A stretch of DNA of 64,000 bases, taken from Streptomyces spiramyceticus. GTDB lineage: Bacteria; Actinomycetota; Actinomycetes; Streptomycetales; Streptomycetaceae. Positions 9,020 to 19,279 of the stretch are shown here, piece after piece. Positions within the stretch are counted from its first letter, which is position 1; each line of letters begins with the position of its first letter. A program made the translations under genes and the position numbers. The DNA is taken from positions 1,749,001 through 1,813,000 of the forward strand of contig NZ_JARBAX010000001.1 in NCBI RefSeq assembly GCF_028807635.1. Direction: 5' to 3'. The notes under the pieces were generated by a model. It searched no databases, was not told where the DNA came from, and saw only the letters and a list, made by a program, of their open reading frames with translations.

Positions 9020-9053
9020 CGGCCCCGCCCACCTCCGCGGGTGAACGGGGCCG
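9020..9053. terminator. Hairpin downstream of leuA
   Basis: An 8-bp CGGCCCCG/CGGGGCCG stem, extended inside by CCCAC/GGGTG-type pairing, lies 32 bases past the leuA stop codon. It is also upstream of the TerB-like gene, so it separates the two transcripts. Confidence 0.6.
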
Positions 9054-9084
9054 GGAAAACCTCAGGTCAGGGCGGAATCCAGCT

Positions 9085-10971
<1,887 letters not shown>

Positions 10972-10975
10972 ACAA

Positions 10976-11023
10976 CTACAGGCCCTCGCCGCGGCAGCTA
11001 AGGAGAAGCAGCCCGAAACGCAT
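10976..11023 (-). CDS. Leucine leader peptide of leuA
   Basis: A 15-codon frame, MRFGLLLLSCRGEGL, with four consecutive leucine codons (CTG CTT CTC CTT) ends 121 bases before leuA. CTT is a rare codon in GC-rich Streptomyces, so its use makes translation sensitive to charged tRNA-Leu. A TAGGCT -10 element at 11034-11039 would start the message only a few bases before the ATG, which explains the lack of a clear ribosome-binding site. Leucine leaders before leuA are known in Streptomyces; here the reading is direct from sequence, the function inferred. Confidence 0.75.
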   Translation of the reverse strand: MRFGLLLLSCRGEGL

Positions 11024-11033
11024 GATGTGCCGC

Positions 11034-11039
11034 AGCCTA
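11034..11039 (-). promoter_or_regulatory. -10 element of leuA
   Basis: TAGGCT on the minus strand fits the Streptomyces housekeeping -10 pattern TAnnnT. Its distance (10 bases) from the leader ATG implies a nearly leaderless leader transcript. No convincing -35 hexamer is seen. Confidence 0.4.
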
Positions 11040-11157
11040 GCCCAGGGACGTCCAGAAATCCGGCCCCGTATCAGTATGCGGGATCACCGGCCATAACGGG
11101 CAAAGAGTGACCCTTCACTCGATTGCATCAATCGCGGTCGCAGGTAGTGACAGCGGC

Positions 11158-12249
11158 ATGACCCAGTGCCACATTGCCGCCATGAAGGCCACTCATCCCA
11201 TCTTCTGCACGATCGTGCCGCCCCACGTCCTCGACAAGCTCGCCCAGGCCGAGGACCCCGCGCTCGCCGGGCCCGCCCGCCGCACCCTCGAAGCGGACGC
11301 CGCGCAGCGCACCCACCGCCGGCTGACCACCGTTCTCGGCGCCACCGCCCTCGCCCCGCCCGAAGGCGCTGCGGACGCCGAGAAGGCAGTTCACCGCACC
11401 ATCTACGACGCCGAGCACCGCAAGGAGCTGCCCGGCACCAAAGTCCGCGGCGAGGGCGACGAGCCGGGCCAGGACTCGACCGTCAACCGCGCGTACGCGG
11501 GCCTGGGGGCGACCTTCGAGCTCCTGATGAAGGCCTTCGGGCGCAACTCGATCGACGGCAACGGCCTGCCCCTGATCGCGACCGTCCACTTCGACGAGAA
11601 GTACGGGAACGCCTTCTGGGACGGCGATCAGATGGTCTTCGGCGACGGTGACGGCGAGATCTTCCTCGACTTCACCCTCCCCGTGGACGTCCTCGCCCAC
11701 GAGCTGGCCCACGGCCTGACGCAGTACACGGCCAACTTCACGTACTTCGGCCAGCCGGGCGCACTCAACGAGTCCGTGTCCGACGTCTTCGGTTCCCTCG
11801 TCAAGCAGTACGTGAACGACCAGACCGCCGACCGGGCCGACTGGCTGATCGGCGCGGGCCTGCTGGCCGAGCGCGTCACCGGAGTGGCCCTGCGCTCCAT
11901 GAAGGCGCCCGGAACGGCGTACGACGACGATGTGCTCGGCAAGGACCCGCAGCCGGCGACGATGGACGACTACGTCCGTACGGGCCGGGACAACGGCGGC
12001 GTGCACATCAACTCCGGCATCCCCAACCACGCCTTCTACCTGCTCGCCACCGGTCTCGGCGGGAAGGCGTGGGAGCGGCCGGGGCAGATCTGGTACGACA
12101 CGCTGACCTCGGGCGGGCTCCAGGTCGACGCGAGTTTCACGGACTTCGCCCGCGCCACGGTGGCCGCCGCGCAGGCCCGTTTCGGTGACGGGGAGGAGCA
12201 GGAGGCTCTGCTGAAGGCGTGGTCCCAGGTGGGGGTTCCTACCGGCTAG
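11158..12249 (+). CDS. Protealysin-like M4 metalloprotease
   Basis: Zinc metallopeptidase of the thermolysin (M4) family. The 363 residues carry the zinc motif HELAH, the third-ligand region NESVSDVFG and the later NGGVHINSGIPNHAFY. There is no signal peptide. Instead the N-terminus has a short propeptide with the IVPPHVLDKLA block, like the PPL-type propeptide of protealysin rather than the long FTP/PepSY propeptides of secreted thermolysins. This suggests an intracellular or non-classically released enzyme. The start is uncertain: ATG 11158 or 11182, neither with a strong ribosome-binding site. The next gene looks like its inhibitor. Confidence 0.9.
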   Translation: MTQCHIAAMKATHPIFCTIVPPHVLDKLAQAEDPALAGPARRTLEADAAQRTHRRLTTVLGATALAPPEGAADAEKAVHRTIYDAEHRKELPGTKVRGEGDEPGQDSTVNRAYAGLGATFELLMKAFGRNSIDGNGLPLIATVHFDEKYGNAFWDGDQMVFGDGDGEIFLDFTLPVDVLAHELAHGLTQYTANFTYFGQPGALNESVSDVFGSLVKQYVNDQTADRADWLIGAGLLAERVTGVALRSMKAPGTAYDDDVLGKDPQPATMDDYVRTGRDNGGVHINSGIPNHAFYLLATGLGGKAWERPGQIWYDTLTSGGLQVDASFTDFARATVAAAQARFGDGEEQEALLKAWSQVGVPTG

Positions 12250-12289
12250 TACCTTTCGGCCCGGCCGTATCCGTATTAGAACGGGACCC

Positions 12290-12556
12290 ATGCGTATTCA
12301 GGTAAGGCGCACGGGAGGATTCGCCGGTATCGAGCGCCATGCCGAGGTGGAAACCTCGGGACGGCCCGACGCCCGTGAGTGGCAGGCTCTGGCCGAAGCG
12401 GCGGTGGCCGACGGCCGGGGCACGCCGCCCGTCGGCGTGCCGGACGGATTCAGCTACCAGATCACGGTCGACGGGAAGACCGTCTACTGCGCGGACCCAC
12501 GACTGACCGACGCACAGAGCCGGCTCATCTCGCGGGTCCTGAAAGAGGGCGCGTAG
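12290..12556 (+). CDS. Emfourin-like inhibitor of M4 protease
   Basis: An 88-residue protein beginning MRIQVRRTGGFAGIERHAEV and containing the central GVPDGFSYQITVDGKTV block. This matches the emfourin family, small protein inhibitors encoded next to protealysin-like proteases. It lies 40 bp downstream of the M4 protease on the same strand, with GGGA upstream of its ATG, so the two are probably co-transcribed. The likely job is to bind and block the protease active site inside the cell. The family assignment rests on the N-terminal RxGGFAG pattern, size and context. Confidence 0.8.
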   Translation: MRIQVRRTGGFAGIERHAEVETSGRPDAREWQALAEAAVADGRGTPPVGVPDGFSYQITVDGKTVYCADPRLTDAQSRLISRVLKEGA

Positions 12557-12628
12557 CGGCGACGGTCGGGGCGACAGGACCCGTGCACGCCCATTGACAG
12601 GGTTACCGGCGGTACCGAGCATCGCTGC

Positions 12629-13987
12629 ATGACAACGCTGCCGCCTTCGCCGCTGCCCCGTTTCCCCGCCGACTTCCTCTGGGGAGTGTCCACTTCGGCG
12701 CAGCAGATCGAGGGCGCCGTCGACGAGGACGGGCGCGGGCGCACGACCTGGGACGCCTTCGCGGCCGAGCCGGGGCGCATCCGGGACGGGTCGGACGCCC
12801 TCGTCGCGACCGACCACTATCACCGGTACCCGGAGGACGTGGCGCTGCTCAAGGAGCTCGGAGCCGGGGCGTACCGCTTCTCAGTGGCCTGGGCGCGGGT
12901 GTTACCGGAGGGTGCCGGGGCGGTCAACAAGGCGGGCCTCGACTTCTACGACCGGCTCGTCGACGAGCTGTGCGCGGCGGGCGTACGGCCCGTGCCGACC
13001 CTCTTCCACTGGGACACCCCGCTGGCGCTGGAGGAACGCGGTGGCTGGCTCCGGCGGGACACGGCCCGGCGGTTCGCGGAGTACGCCGATGTGGTGGCCG
13101 CCCGGCTCGGCGACCGCGTGGACCGCTGGATCACACTGAACGAGCCCGCCGAGCTGACCCTGCTGGGGTACGGGCTGGGCGAGCACGCCCCCGGCAAGCG
13201 GCTGCTCTTCGACGCGCTGCCCGCCGCCCACCACCAGCTGCTCGGGCACGGTCTCGCCGTACAGGCGCTGCGTGCGAGGGGCGCGGACAGTATCGGGATC
13301 GCCAACTCGCACGGGCCGACGTGGGCGGCTTCCGGCTCCGGCCCGGACAAGAGCGCGGCGGACTTCTACGACCTGCTGCTCAACCGGCTCTTCGCCGACC
13401 CACTGCTGCTGGGGCGGTATCCGGACGGGATCGCCGAGATGCTGCCGGGCCCTGTGGCGGACGACCTGGACGTCATCTCGCAGCGGCTGGACTGGTACGG
13501 GGTCAACTACTACCAGCCGACCCTCGTCGGGGCTCCTGACGGGGACCTGCCGAGCGACTTCGCGGGCATCGAGGTACCGCCGGACATGCCCTTCTCGGTA
13601 CGGGAGATCGAGGGCTACCCGCGGACCGCCTTCGGCTGGCCGGTGGTCCCCGACGCCCTGACCGAGCTGCTGACGTCCTTCCGCGAGCGGTACGGCGACC
13701 GGCTTCCCCCGGTGGTCATCACCGAGAACGGCTGCTCGTACGACGGCCTGGACGACCAGGAGCGGATCACGTACATCGACGGCCATCTGCGGGCGCTGCA
13801 CCGGGCGATGGAGGCGGGCGTAGACGTACGCGGCTACTTCGTGTGGTCCCTGATGGACAACTTCGAGTGGGCCGAGGGGAACGCCCAGCGCTTCGGCCTC
13901 GTGCACATCGACTACGAGACGCTGGCCCGTACCCCGAAGGCGTCGTTCCACTGGCTGCGGGACGCGTTGCGCGGGCAACGGGCGTGA
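12629..13987 (+). CDS. Family GH1 beta-glucosidase
   Basis: Hydrolyses beta-glucosides such as cellobiose in the cytoplasm. The 452-residue protein starts with the GH1 block FPADFLWGVSTSAQQIEGA. The acid/base Glu lies in TLNEP (about 168-172) and the nucleophile Glu in ITENG (about 367-371). The C-terminal MDNFEWAEG aglycone/glucose-binding motif is intact. There is no secretion signal. Its stop codon overlaps the start of a sugar-type MFS transporter, so uptake and cleavage are probably linked. No LacI-type regulator is adjacent. Confidence 0.95.
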   Translation: MTTLPPSPLPRFPADFLWGVSTSAQQIEGAVDEDGRGRTTWDAFAAEPGRIRDGSDALVATDHYHRYPEDVALLKELGAGAYRFSVAWARVLPEGAGAVNKAGLDFYDRLVDELCAAGVRPVPTLFHWDTPLALEERGGWLRRDTARRFAEYADVVAARLGDRVDRWITLNEPAELTLLGYGLGEHAPGKRLLFDALPAAHHQLLGHGLAVQALRARGADSIGIANSHGPTWAASGSGPDKSAADFYDLLLNRLFADPLLLGRYPDGIAEMLPGPVADDLDVISQRLDWYGVNYYQPTLVGAPDGDLPSDFAGIEVPPDMPFSVREIEGYPRTAFGWPVVPDALTELLTSFRERYGDRLPPVVITENGCSYDGLDDQERITYIDGHLRALHRAMEAGVDVRGYFVWSLMDNFEWAEGNAQRFGLVHIDYETLARTPKASFHWLRDALRGQRA

Positions 13988-15270
13988 CGACGACAGCTTC
14001 GGCGGACGAGGGCGCCGAAGCGTCTCCTTCGGCCCCCTCAGCCCTTTCGGCCTTTGCCGAGCCGACCGTCCCGGTCGGGCGCTGCTGGACGGCGTCGCTG
14101 TCCCTCGCGAACGGGGCGATCTGGGTCGGCTGGTACGGGCCCCTCCAGATCCTCCTCGCCCTCCAGGCGGCGGAGCTCGCCCCGGCCGGAACCTCGAAGG
14201 AGACGGTGCTGGCCTGGGTCACGGGCATGGGGGCGGCCGTTTCGCTGGTCGCCAATCCGGTGTTCGGCGCGCTGTCGGACCGTACGGCTTCACGATTCGG
14301 CCGCCGTACGCCGTGGATCGTGGCCGGGGTGCTGGGCGGGGCTGCGGCGCTGGTCCTGCTTTCGGCCGCCCGCAGCGTCGGCGTCATGGCGCTCGGCTGG
14401 TGCCTGGTCCAGCTCGCCCTCAACGCCGCCTTCGCCGCCGTCACGGCCGCCGTCCCCGACCGGGTGCCGCACGGGCAGCGCGGCGCGGTCGGAGGGTGGC
14501 TGGGGGCGGCGCAGGTCCTCGGCGTGGTGGCCGGGACGGGGCTTGCGACCGTGGCGGGCGGGATTGCGGCGGGGTATGTGGCGTGCGCGGGGTTCACGGT
14601 GCTGGGCGTCCTGCCGTACGTACTGCGCCACAGGGATGTGGTCCTCCCGGAACGGCAGCCGTTCGCATGGCGGCCCTTCCTGCGCGGCTTCTGGATCTCG
14701 CCGCGCCGCCATCCCGATCTGGGCTGGGCCTGGCTGACCCGCTTCCTGATCAACCTCGGCAACTCGATCGCGCTGCTCTACCTGCTCTACTACCTGCGCG
14801 ACGAACTGAAGTACGACAACCCGGAGGACGGCGTCCTCGTCCTGACCGCCGTCAACGGGGCGCTGCTGCTGACGACGGTCGTCGTGGGCGGGGTGTGGTC
14901 GGACCGTACGGGCCGCCGCAAGCCGTTCGTACTGTGGGCGGGCGTCCTGATGGCGGCCGCCACGGCGATGCTGGCGGGCTGGCAGACGTGGACGGGGGCG
15001 CTGGTCGCGGCGGCGCTCCTGGGCGTCGGCTTCGGCGTTTTCACGTCGGTCGACTTCGCGCTGATGACGGACGTACTGCCGGCCGCCGCACACCGCGGCA
15101 AGGACCTGGGCGTCATCAACATCGCAAACGCCCTCCCCCAGGTCGCGGCCCCGGCGGTGGCCGCCCCGATCGTCACACACCTGGGCGGCTACACGACGCT
15201 GTACCTGGTGGCGGCGGGGGTTGGGCTGGTGGGCGCGGTGCTGGTCGTACGCATCCGGGGCGTGGACTAG
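13984..15270 (+). CDS. MFS transporter, probable sugar importer
   Basis: A 428-residue membrane protein with about 12 hydrophobic segments. Loop 2-3 reads GALSDRTASRFGRRTPWI, a variant of the MFS GxxxDRxGRR motif, and a second copy GGVWSDRTGRRKPF lies in the second half. The GTG start (13984) overlaps the beta-glucosidase stop, which implies coupled translation. By context it probably takes up a beta-glucoside for that enzyme; the resemblance is to the GPH/SLC45-like sugar carriers rather than to drug exporters. The substrate cannot be read from sequence. Confidence 0.8.
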   Translation: MTTTASADEGAEASPSAPSALSAFAEPTVPVGRCWTASLSLANGAIWVGWYGPLQILLALQAAELAPAGTSKETVLAWVTGMGAAVSLVANPVFGALSDRTASRFGRRTPWIVAGVLGGAAALVLLSAARSVGVMALGWCLVQLALNAAFAAVTAAVPDRVPHGQRGAVGGWLGAAQVLGVVAGTGLATVAGGIAAGYVACAGFTVLGVLPYVLRHRDVVLPERQPFAWRPFLRGFWISPRRHPDLGWAWLTRFLINLGNSIALLYLLYYLRDELKYDNPEDGVLVLTAVNGALLLTTVVVGGVWSDRTGRRKPFVLWAGVLMAAATAMLAGWQTWTGALVAAALLGVGFGVFTSVDFALMTDVLPAAAHRGKDLGVINIANALPQVAAPAVAAPIVTHLGGYTTLYLVAAGVGLVGAVLVVRIRGVD

Positions 15271-15294
15271 GGCGCCCCGGCCTCAGGGACCGGC

Positions 15295-15720
15295 CTCAGA
15301 AGCCGAGCTTGCGCAGCTGCTTCGGGTCCCTCTGCCAGCCCTTCGCGACCTTCACGTGCAGGTCGAGGCTGCATCAATGCGCGGCTGCCGCCGCGTGGCC
15401 GGCGTGCCGAGCAGCGCCGCGGCGGCCACCCCCAGACTCAGAAGCCGAGCTTGCGCAGCTGCTTCGGGTCCCTCTGCCAGCCCTTCGCGACCTTCACGTG
15501 CAGGTCGAGGCTGCATCAATGCGCGGCTGCCGCCGCGTGGCCGGCGTGCCGAGCAGCGCCGCGGCGGCCACCCCCAGACTCAGAAGCCGAGCTTGCGCAG
15601 CTGCTTCGGATCCCTCTGCCAGCCCTTCGCGACCTCCACGTACAAGTCGAGGCCGCATCAATGCGCGGCTGCCGCCGCGTGGCCGGCGTACCGAGCAGCG
15701 CCGCGGCGGCCACTCCCAGA
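15295..15720. repeat. 142-bp tandem array derived from the era 3' end
   Basis: Three complete 142-bp units (15295-15436, 15437-15578, 15579-15720) lie head to tail and run straight into the genuine era 3' end at 15721, so the period continues into the gene. Units 1 and 2 are identical. Unit 3 differs from them at about seven positions. The first 70 bases of each unit copy era codons plus its stop. The rest contains era-like bases broken by about 35 bp that include the 18-mer GCGGCTGCCGCCGCGTGG, also found at 32852-32869. Each unit can fold a GTGGCCG/CGGCCAC hairpin. Confidence 0.95.
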
Positions 15721-15721
15721 C

Positions 15722-16663
15722 TCAGAAGCCGAGCTTGCGCAGCTGCTTCGGATCCCTCTGCCAGTCCTTCGCGACCTTCACGTGCAGGTCCAGGAAGACG
15801 GGCGTACCCAGCAGCGCCTCGATGTGCTTGCGCGACTTCATGCCGACTTCCTTCAGGCGGGCGCCCTTCGGGCCGATGATGATGCCCTTCTGGCTGGGGC
15901 GCTCGATGTAGACGTTCGCGTGAATGTCGAGCAGTGGCCTGTCGGCCGGGCGGTCCTCGCGGGGCAGCATTTCCTCGACGACGACCGCGATGGAGTGCGG
16001 CAGCTCGTCCCGTACGCCTTCGAGCGCGGCCTCGCGGATCAGCTCCGCGACCATCACCATCTCGGGCTCGTCGGTGAGGTCGCCCTCCGGGTAGAGCGGC
16101 GGGCTCTCCGGCAGCATCGGGGCGATGAGGTCTGCGAGCAGGGAGACCTGCTTGTCGCCGACGGCCGAGACCGGCACGATCTCGGCCCACTCCATGCCGA
16201 GCTCCTTGCCGAGCTGGTCGATGGCGATGAGCTGCTCCGCGAGCTGCTTGGAGTCGACGAGGTCCGTCTTCGTGACGATCGCGATCTTCGGCGTCTTCTT
16301 GATGCCGGCAAGTTCCTTGGCGATGAACTTGTCGCCGGGACCGAGCTTCTGGTCGGCGGGCAGGCAGAAGCCGATCACGTCGACCTCGGCCCAGGTGGTG
16401 CGCACGACGTCATTGAGCCGCTCGCCGAGCAGGGTGCGCGGCTTGTGGAGGCCCGGGGTGTCGACCAGGATCAGCTGGGCGTCGGGGCGGTGCACGATGC
16501 CGCGCACGGTGTGGCGCGTCGTCTGCGGACGGCTGGAGGTGATGGCCACCTTCTGGCCGACCAGAGCATTCGTCAGGGTGGACTTGCCCGCGTTGGGACG
16601 ACCTACGAAGCAGGCGAAGCCGGCCCGGTGGGGGGCCTCGGAAGACTGGGTGCGAGCGCTCAT
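15722..16663 (-). CDS. era: GTPase Era
   Basis: Ribosome-associated GTPase that helps mature 16S rRNA and the 30S subunit. The 313-residue protein has a G1 motif GRPNAGKST near 20-28, the G2/G3 region with VDTPGLHKPR, and G4 TKTD. A C-terminal KH domain includes GIIIGPKGARLKEVG. The ATG at 16663 has GGGGAG about ten bases upstream; the ATG at 16672 is too close to that site. The last codons and stop are the fourth member of a tandem array that extends to 15295. Confidence 0.96.
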   Translation of the reverse strand: MSARTQSSEAPHRAGFACFVGRPNAGKSTLTNALVGQKVAITSSRPQTTRHTVRGIVHRPDAQLILVDTPGLHKPRTLLGERLNDVVRTTWAEVDVIGFCLPADQKLGPGDKFIAKELAGIKKTPKIAIVTKTDLVDSKQLAEQLIAIDQLGKELGMEWAEIVPVSAVGDKQVSLLADLIAPMLPESPPLYPEGDLTDEPEMVMVAELIREAALEGVRDELPHSIAVVVEEMLPREDRPADRPLLDIHANVYIERPSQKGIIIGPKGARLKEVGMKSRKHIEALLGTPVFLDLHVKVAKDWQRDPKQLRKLGF

Positions 16664-16740
16664 GCGTGCCATTCTCCCCGATGTACGCCCCCTGCCCGAC
16701 CAGAGCCGGCCGGGGCTCCGCCCCAGACCCCGCTCCTCAA

Positions 16741-16786
16741 ACGCCGGAGGGGCTGAAATTACGGCAACTTTCAGCCCGTCCGGCGT
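16741..16786. repeat. Stem-loop repeat between era and the deaminase-like gene
   Basis: Imperfect inverted arms ACGCCGGA..GGCTGAAA and TTTCAGCC..TCCGGCGT are separated by ten bases. The sequence just before it (GGGGCTCCGCCCCAGACCCC) belongs to a family of intergenic repeats common in Streptomyces genomes. It may end the deaminase-like transcript that stops at 16821. Confidence 0.6.
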
Positions 16787-16820
16787 CCGCCGCAGGCAAC
16801 CCGCAGCGCACCCGCGCCCG

Positions 16821-17171
16821 TCAGCCGGCCGTCACCGTCGCCCTGAGCGCACCGTCCGGCCCCGCCACCAGCACCCGCGTCCCCGCCCCGCCCAGGTCCC
16901 GTACCGCCGCGCGGTCCTCCTCCGATGCCGTCTCCGCCGCCGTGACCACCGCCGCAGCCTCCAGCGACTGCGCGCCGCTCGCCACGGCCATCGCGACAGC
17001 GGTCCGCAGCGCGCTCAGCTTGAGGGTGTCGAGATCCACCGTCCCGGCGACGTACGTCCGGCCGGTCTCGTCCCGTACGGCCGCCCCCTCCGGCACACCG
17101 TTACGGGCCCGCGCGCTCCGCGCCAGGGTGATGATCTTGCGGTCCTCGGGATCGAGCTCAGGCGTCGTCAT
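16821..17171 (-). CDS. Cytidine deaminase-like protein lacking zinc ligands
   Basis: A 116-residue protein of the cytidine deaminase fold type, beginning MTTPELDPEDRKIITLARSA. The family's catalytic CAE motif is replaced by SALRTAVAMAVASG, and the later PCxxC pair is absent; the whole protein has no cysteine. It should therefore not bind catalytic zinc or deaminate cytidine. Its place between era and the ybeY cluster is the one occupied by such proteins in related genomes, which suggests a conserved non-catalytic role. The ATG at 17171 has only a weak ribosome-binding site. Confidence 0.7.
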   Translation of the reverse strand: MTTPELDPEDRKIITLARSARARNGVPEGAAVRDETGRTYVAGTVDLDTLKLSALRTAVAMAVASGAQSLEAAAVVTAAETASEEDRAAVRDLGGAGTRVLVAGPDGALRATVTAG

Positions 17172-17215
17172 GTGCCCGAGCATAAAGAGCGGCCGCCGGT
17201 CAGCCCGCGACCGGG

Positions 17216-17567
17216 TTACATCGAGCCGCGGCGCCCCTCCGGCGAGGCCAGGCACTCCAGCTCGGCCGCCGTGTCCGCCTCGGCGAGCGGGTGCGCAGCA
17301 CGATCGCCAGGTCCGGGCGGGCCGGGACGCGCAGCTGTGTCGACTCCACCACCAGGGTGCCGACCACGGGGTGCTCCATCTCCTTGCGGACCTGGCCGCC
17401 GGGCGCGACGTCCCGCCGCTCCCAGAGCTCCGTGAACTCCGGCGACAGCTCCTTCGCCTCCTCGACGACCGCCCTGAATCAGTCGTCGTCGAGGCGCTCG
17501 GAACAGGCCGCCCTGTACTGGGCGACGACATCCAGGTATCGATCAGCCGCCGCAGCCCGTGGCACAT
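17216..17567 (-). pseudogene. Decayed MmyB-type transcriptional regulator
   Basis: Fragments of a helix-turn-helix regulator with an MmyB-like ligand-binding domain remain. The linker piece GLRRLIDTW is followed, after an internal deletion, by VVAQYRAACSERLDDD. Then comes an in-frame TGA where a Trp (TGG) is expected, then FRAVVEEAKELSPEFTELWE and the GGQVRKEMEHPVVGTL block. A frameshift near 17280 separates the C-terminal ADTAAELECLASPEGRRG. The DNA-binding domain is gone. So there is at least one stop, one frameshift and two deletions. An intact relative lies at 59145-60005. Confidence 0.8.
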
Positions 17568-17570
17568 ACG

Positions 17571-17633
17571 GTCCTCGCCGTGGACGCGGCGATCGTGCTG
17601 ATCGCGGTGGGGCTCCGTAACCGGGGGGCCTGA
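17571..17633 (+). pseudogene. Fragment of a membrane transporter C-terminus
   Basis: Reading right, a short hydrophobic frame VLAVDAAIVLIAVGLRNRGA ends at a TGA (17631). It looks like the last transmembrane helix of an MFS-type transporter, and abuts the decayed regulator on the other strand. Together they resemble the relic of a divergent regulator-transporter pair. It is too short to prove. Confidence 0.35.
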
Positions 17634-17642
17634 TCGGGTGGT

Positions 17643-17999
17643 TCAGGGCCGGTCGAGCCGCAGGCGCTCCGCCTTCGGGAGGCCGGCCACCACCAGGTCG
17701 TACGAGTCCTCGATCAACTCCCGGACCATGCGGTCCGGGAGCGAGCCGTCGGCGGTGACCGTGTTCCAGTGGCGCTTGTTCATGTGATAGCCGGGGACGA
17801 TCTCCGGGTGCTCCTCGCGGAGTTGCACCGCGATCTCCGGCTCGCACTTGAGGTTCACGGTCAGAGGCTCGGCGTCCAGCGAGCTCAGCGCGAAGAGCTT
17901 CCCGAGGACCTTGAAGACGGACGTCTCGGGGCCGAAGGGGAACTCCTCCGTCGCCGCGTTGAATTCCAGACAGAACGCCCTGAGCTCCTGCGGTGTCAT
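17643..17999 (-). CDS. MmcQ/YjbR family protein
   Basis: A 118-residue protein with the YjbR/MmcQ (CyaY-like fold) pattern: [23 protein letters not shown] at the start, VFKVLGKLFAL, then LREEHPEIVPGYHMNKRHWNTV. Members are proposed DNA-binding proteins but the role is unproven. Its ATG overlaps the stop of the CNNM/CBS gene upstream, so it is probably the last gene of the phoH-ybeY-CNNM operon. Confidence 0.85.
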   Translation of the reverse strand: MTPQELRAFCLEFNAATEEFPFGPETSVFKVLGKLFALSSLDAEPLTVNLKCEPEIAVQLREEHPEIVPGYHMNKRHWNTVTADGSLPDRMVRELIEDSYDLVVAGLPKAERLRLDRP

Positions 18000-19279
18000 G
18001 CTGCTGCCTTCTCCTCCGGCTCCACAAGCACGGTCACGATCTTGTTCCGGCGACCGGCCGGGGACTCCGCGGTGAGGCGCAGAGAGCGCCCGTCGGGGAG
18101 GGCCACCGTCGCGGAGGCGCCCGCGATCGGCACGCGGCCGAGCGCCTTGGCGAGCAGGCCGCCGACCGTTTCCACGTCCTCGTCGTCGAACTCGTCGAAG
18201 CCGAAGAGCTCGCCGAGGTCCCCGATGTCGAGCCTGGCGGTCACCCGGTAGCAGCCGTCGTCCAGCTCCTCCACGGGCGGCAGTTCACGGTCGTACTCGT
18301 CGGTGATCTCGCCGACGATCTCTTCGAGGATGTCCTCGATGGTGACGATGCCCGCCGTGCCGCCGTACTCGTCGATGACGACGGCGACATGGTTGCGCTC
18401 CTGCTGCATCTCGCGCAGCAGGTCGCCCGCGTTCTTCGTGTCGGGGACGAAGACGGCGGGGCGCATCGCGGTGGAGACCAGGTCGGACTCCGACTCACGG
18501 TTGATGTGGGTCTTCCTGACCAGGTCCTTGAGGTAGACGATGCCGACGATGTCGTCCTCGTTCTCGCCGGTCACCGGGATGCGGGAGAAGCCGGAGCGCA
18601 GCGCGAGGGTGAGGGTCTGGCGGATCGTCTTGAAGCGCTCGATGGAGATCAGGTCGGTCCTGGGGACCATGACTTCGCGTACGAGCGTGTCGCCGAGCTC
18701 GAAGACGGAGTGCACCATGCGGCGCTCGTCGTCCTCGATCAGGGACTCCTGCTCGGCCAGGTCGACCATCGCCCGCAGCTCGGCCTCACTGGCGAAGGGG
18801 CCCTTGCGGAAGCCCTTGCCGGGGGTCATCGCGTTGCCGATGAGGATCAGCAGCTGCGGGATCGGGCCCATCACCCGGGCGAGCGGGAGCAGTACGTACG
18901 CGGACGCCGTCGCCGTGTTGATCGGGTGCTGGCGGCCGATGGTGCGCGGCGAGACGCCCACGGCGACGTACGACACGAGGACCATCACCCCAATGGCGAC
19001 GGTCAGCGCCTCCCACGTCTCGTCGAACTCCTGCAGACAGACGTACGTGACGAGGACGCCGGCGGCCATTTCGCAGGCGACCCGCATCAGCAGGGCGACG
19101 TTGAGATAGCGGGTCGGGTCGGAGGCGACCTGGGCCAGCTTGGCGCTGCCGCGCCGGCCGGACCGTACGGCCTCGGCGGCCCGGAAGCTGGAGATTCGGG
19201 CGAGGCCCGCCTCCGCGCAGGCGGCCAGCCAGGCGACGACAACCAGCAGGACCGCACCGATGATCAGTTGCGCGGTCAT
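17996..19279 (-). CDS. CNNM/CBS-domain membrane protein (CorC/HlyC type)
   Basis: A 427-residue protein of the so-called hemolysin C/CorC family. The N-terminal DUF21 (CNNM) transmembrane domain covers about residues 1-190. A pair of CBS domains (about 200-320) contains [10 protein letters not shown] and [21 protein letters not shown]-terminal CorC_HlyC domain follows. CNNM-type proteins are linked to magnesium export or divalent-cation balance; hemolysin is a historical name. The start overlaps the ybeY stop by one ATGA, and the stop overlaps the YjbR start, so the three are translated together. Confidence 0.92.
   Translation of the reverse strand: MTAQLIIGAVLLVVVAWLAACAEAGLARISSFRAAEAVRSGRRGSAKLAQVASDPTRYLNVALLMRVACEMAAGVLVTYVCLQEFDETWEALTVAIGVMVLVSYVAVGVSPRTIGRQHPINTATASAYVLLPLARVMGPIPQLLILIGNAMTPGKGFRKGPFASEAELRAMVDLAEQESLIEDDERRMVHSVFELGDTLVREVMVPRTDLISIERFKTIRQTLTLALRSGFSRIPVTGENEDDIVGIVYLKDLVRKTHINRESESDLVSTAMRPAVFVPDTKNAGDLLREMQQERNHVAVVIDEYGGTAGIVTIEDILEEIVGEITDEYDRELPPVEELDDGCYRVTARLDIGDLGELFGFDEFDDEDVETVGGLLAKALGRVPIAGASATVALPDGRSLRLTAESPAGRRNKIVTVLVEPEEKAAA

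Noticed and set aside
11107..11157. Extended N-terminus of the M4 protease from 11107
   Set aside because: The extra residues are not a signal peptide and do not resemble protealysin propeptides; internal ATGs fit better.
15295..15720. The tandem array as a CRISPR
   Set aside because: Units are directly contiguous 142-bp copies of a gene end, with no short repeats and unique spacers, and no cas genes.
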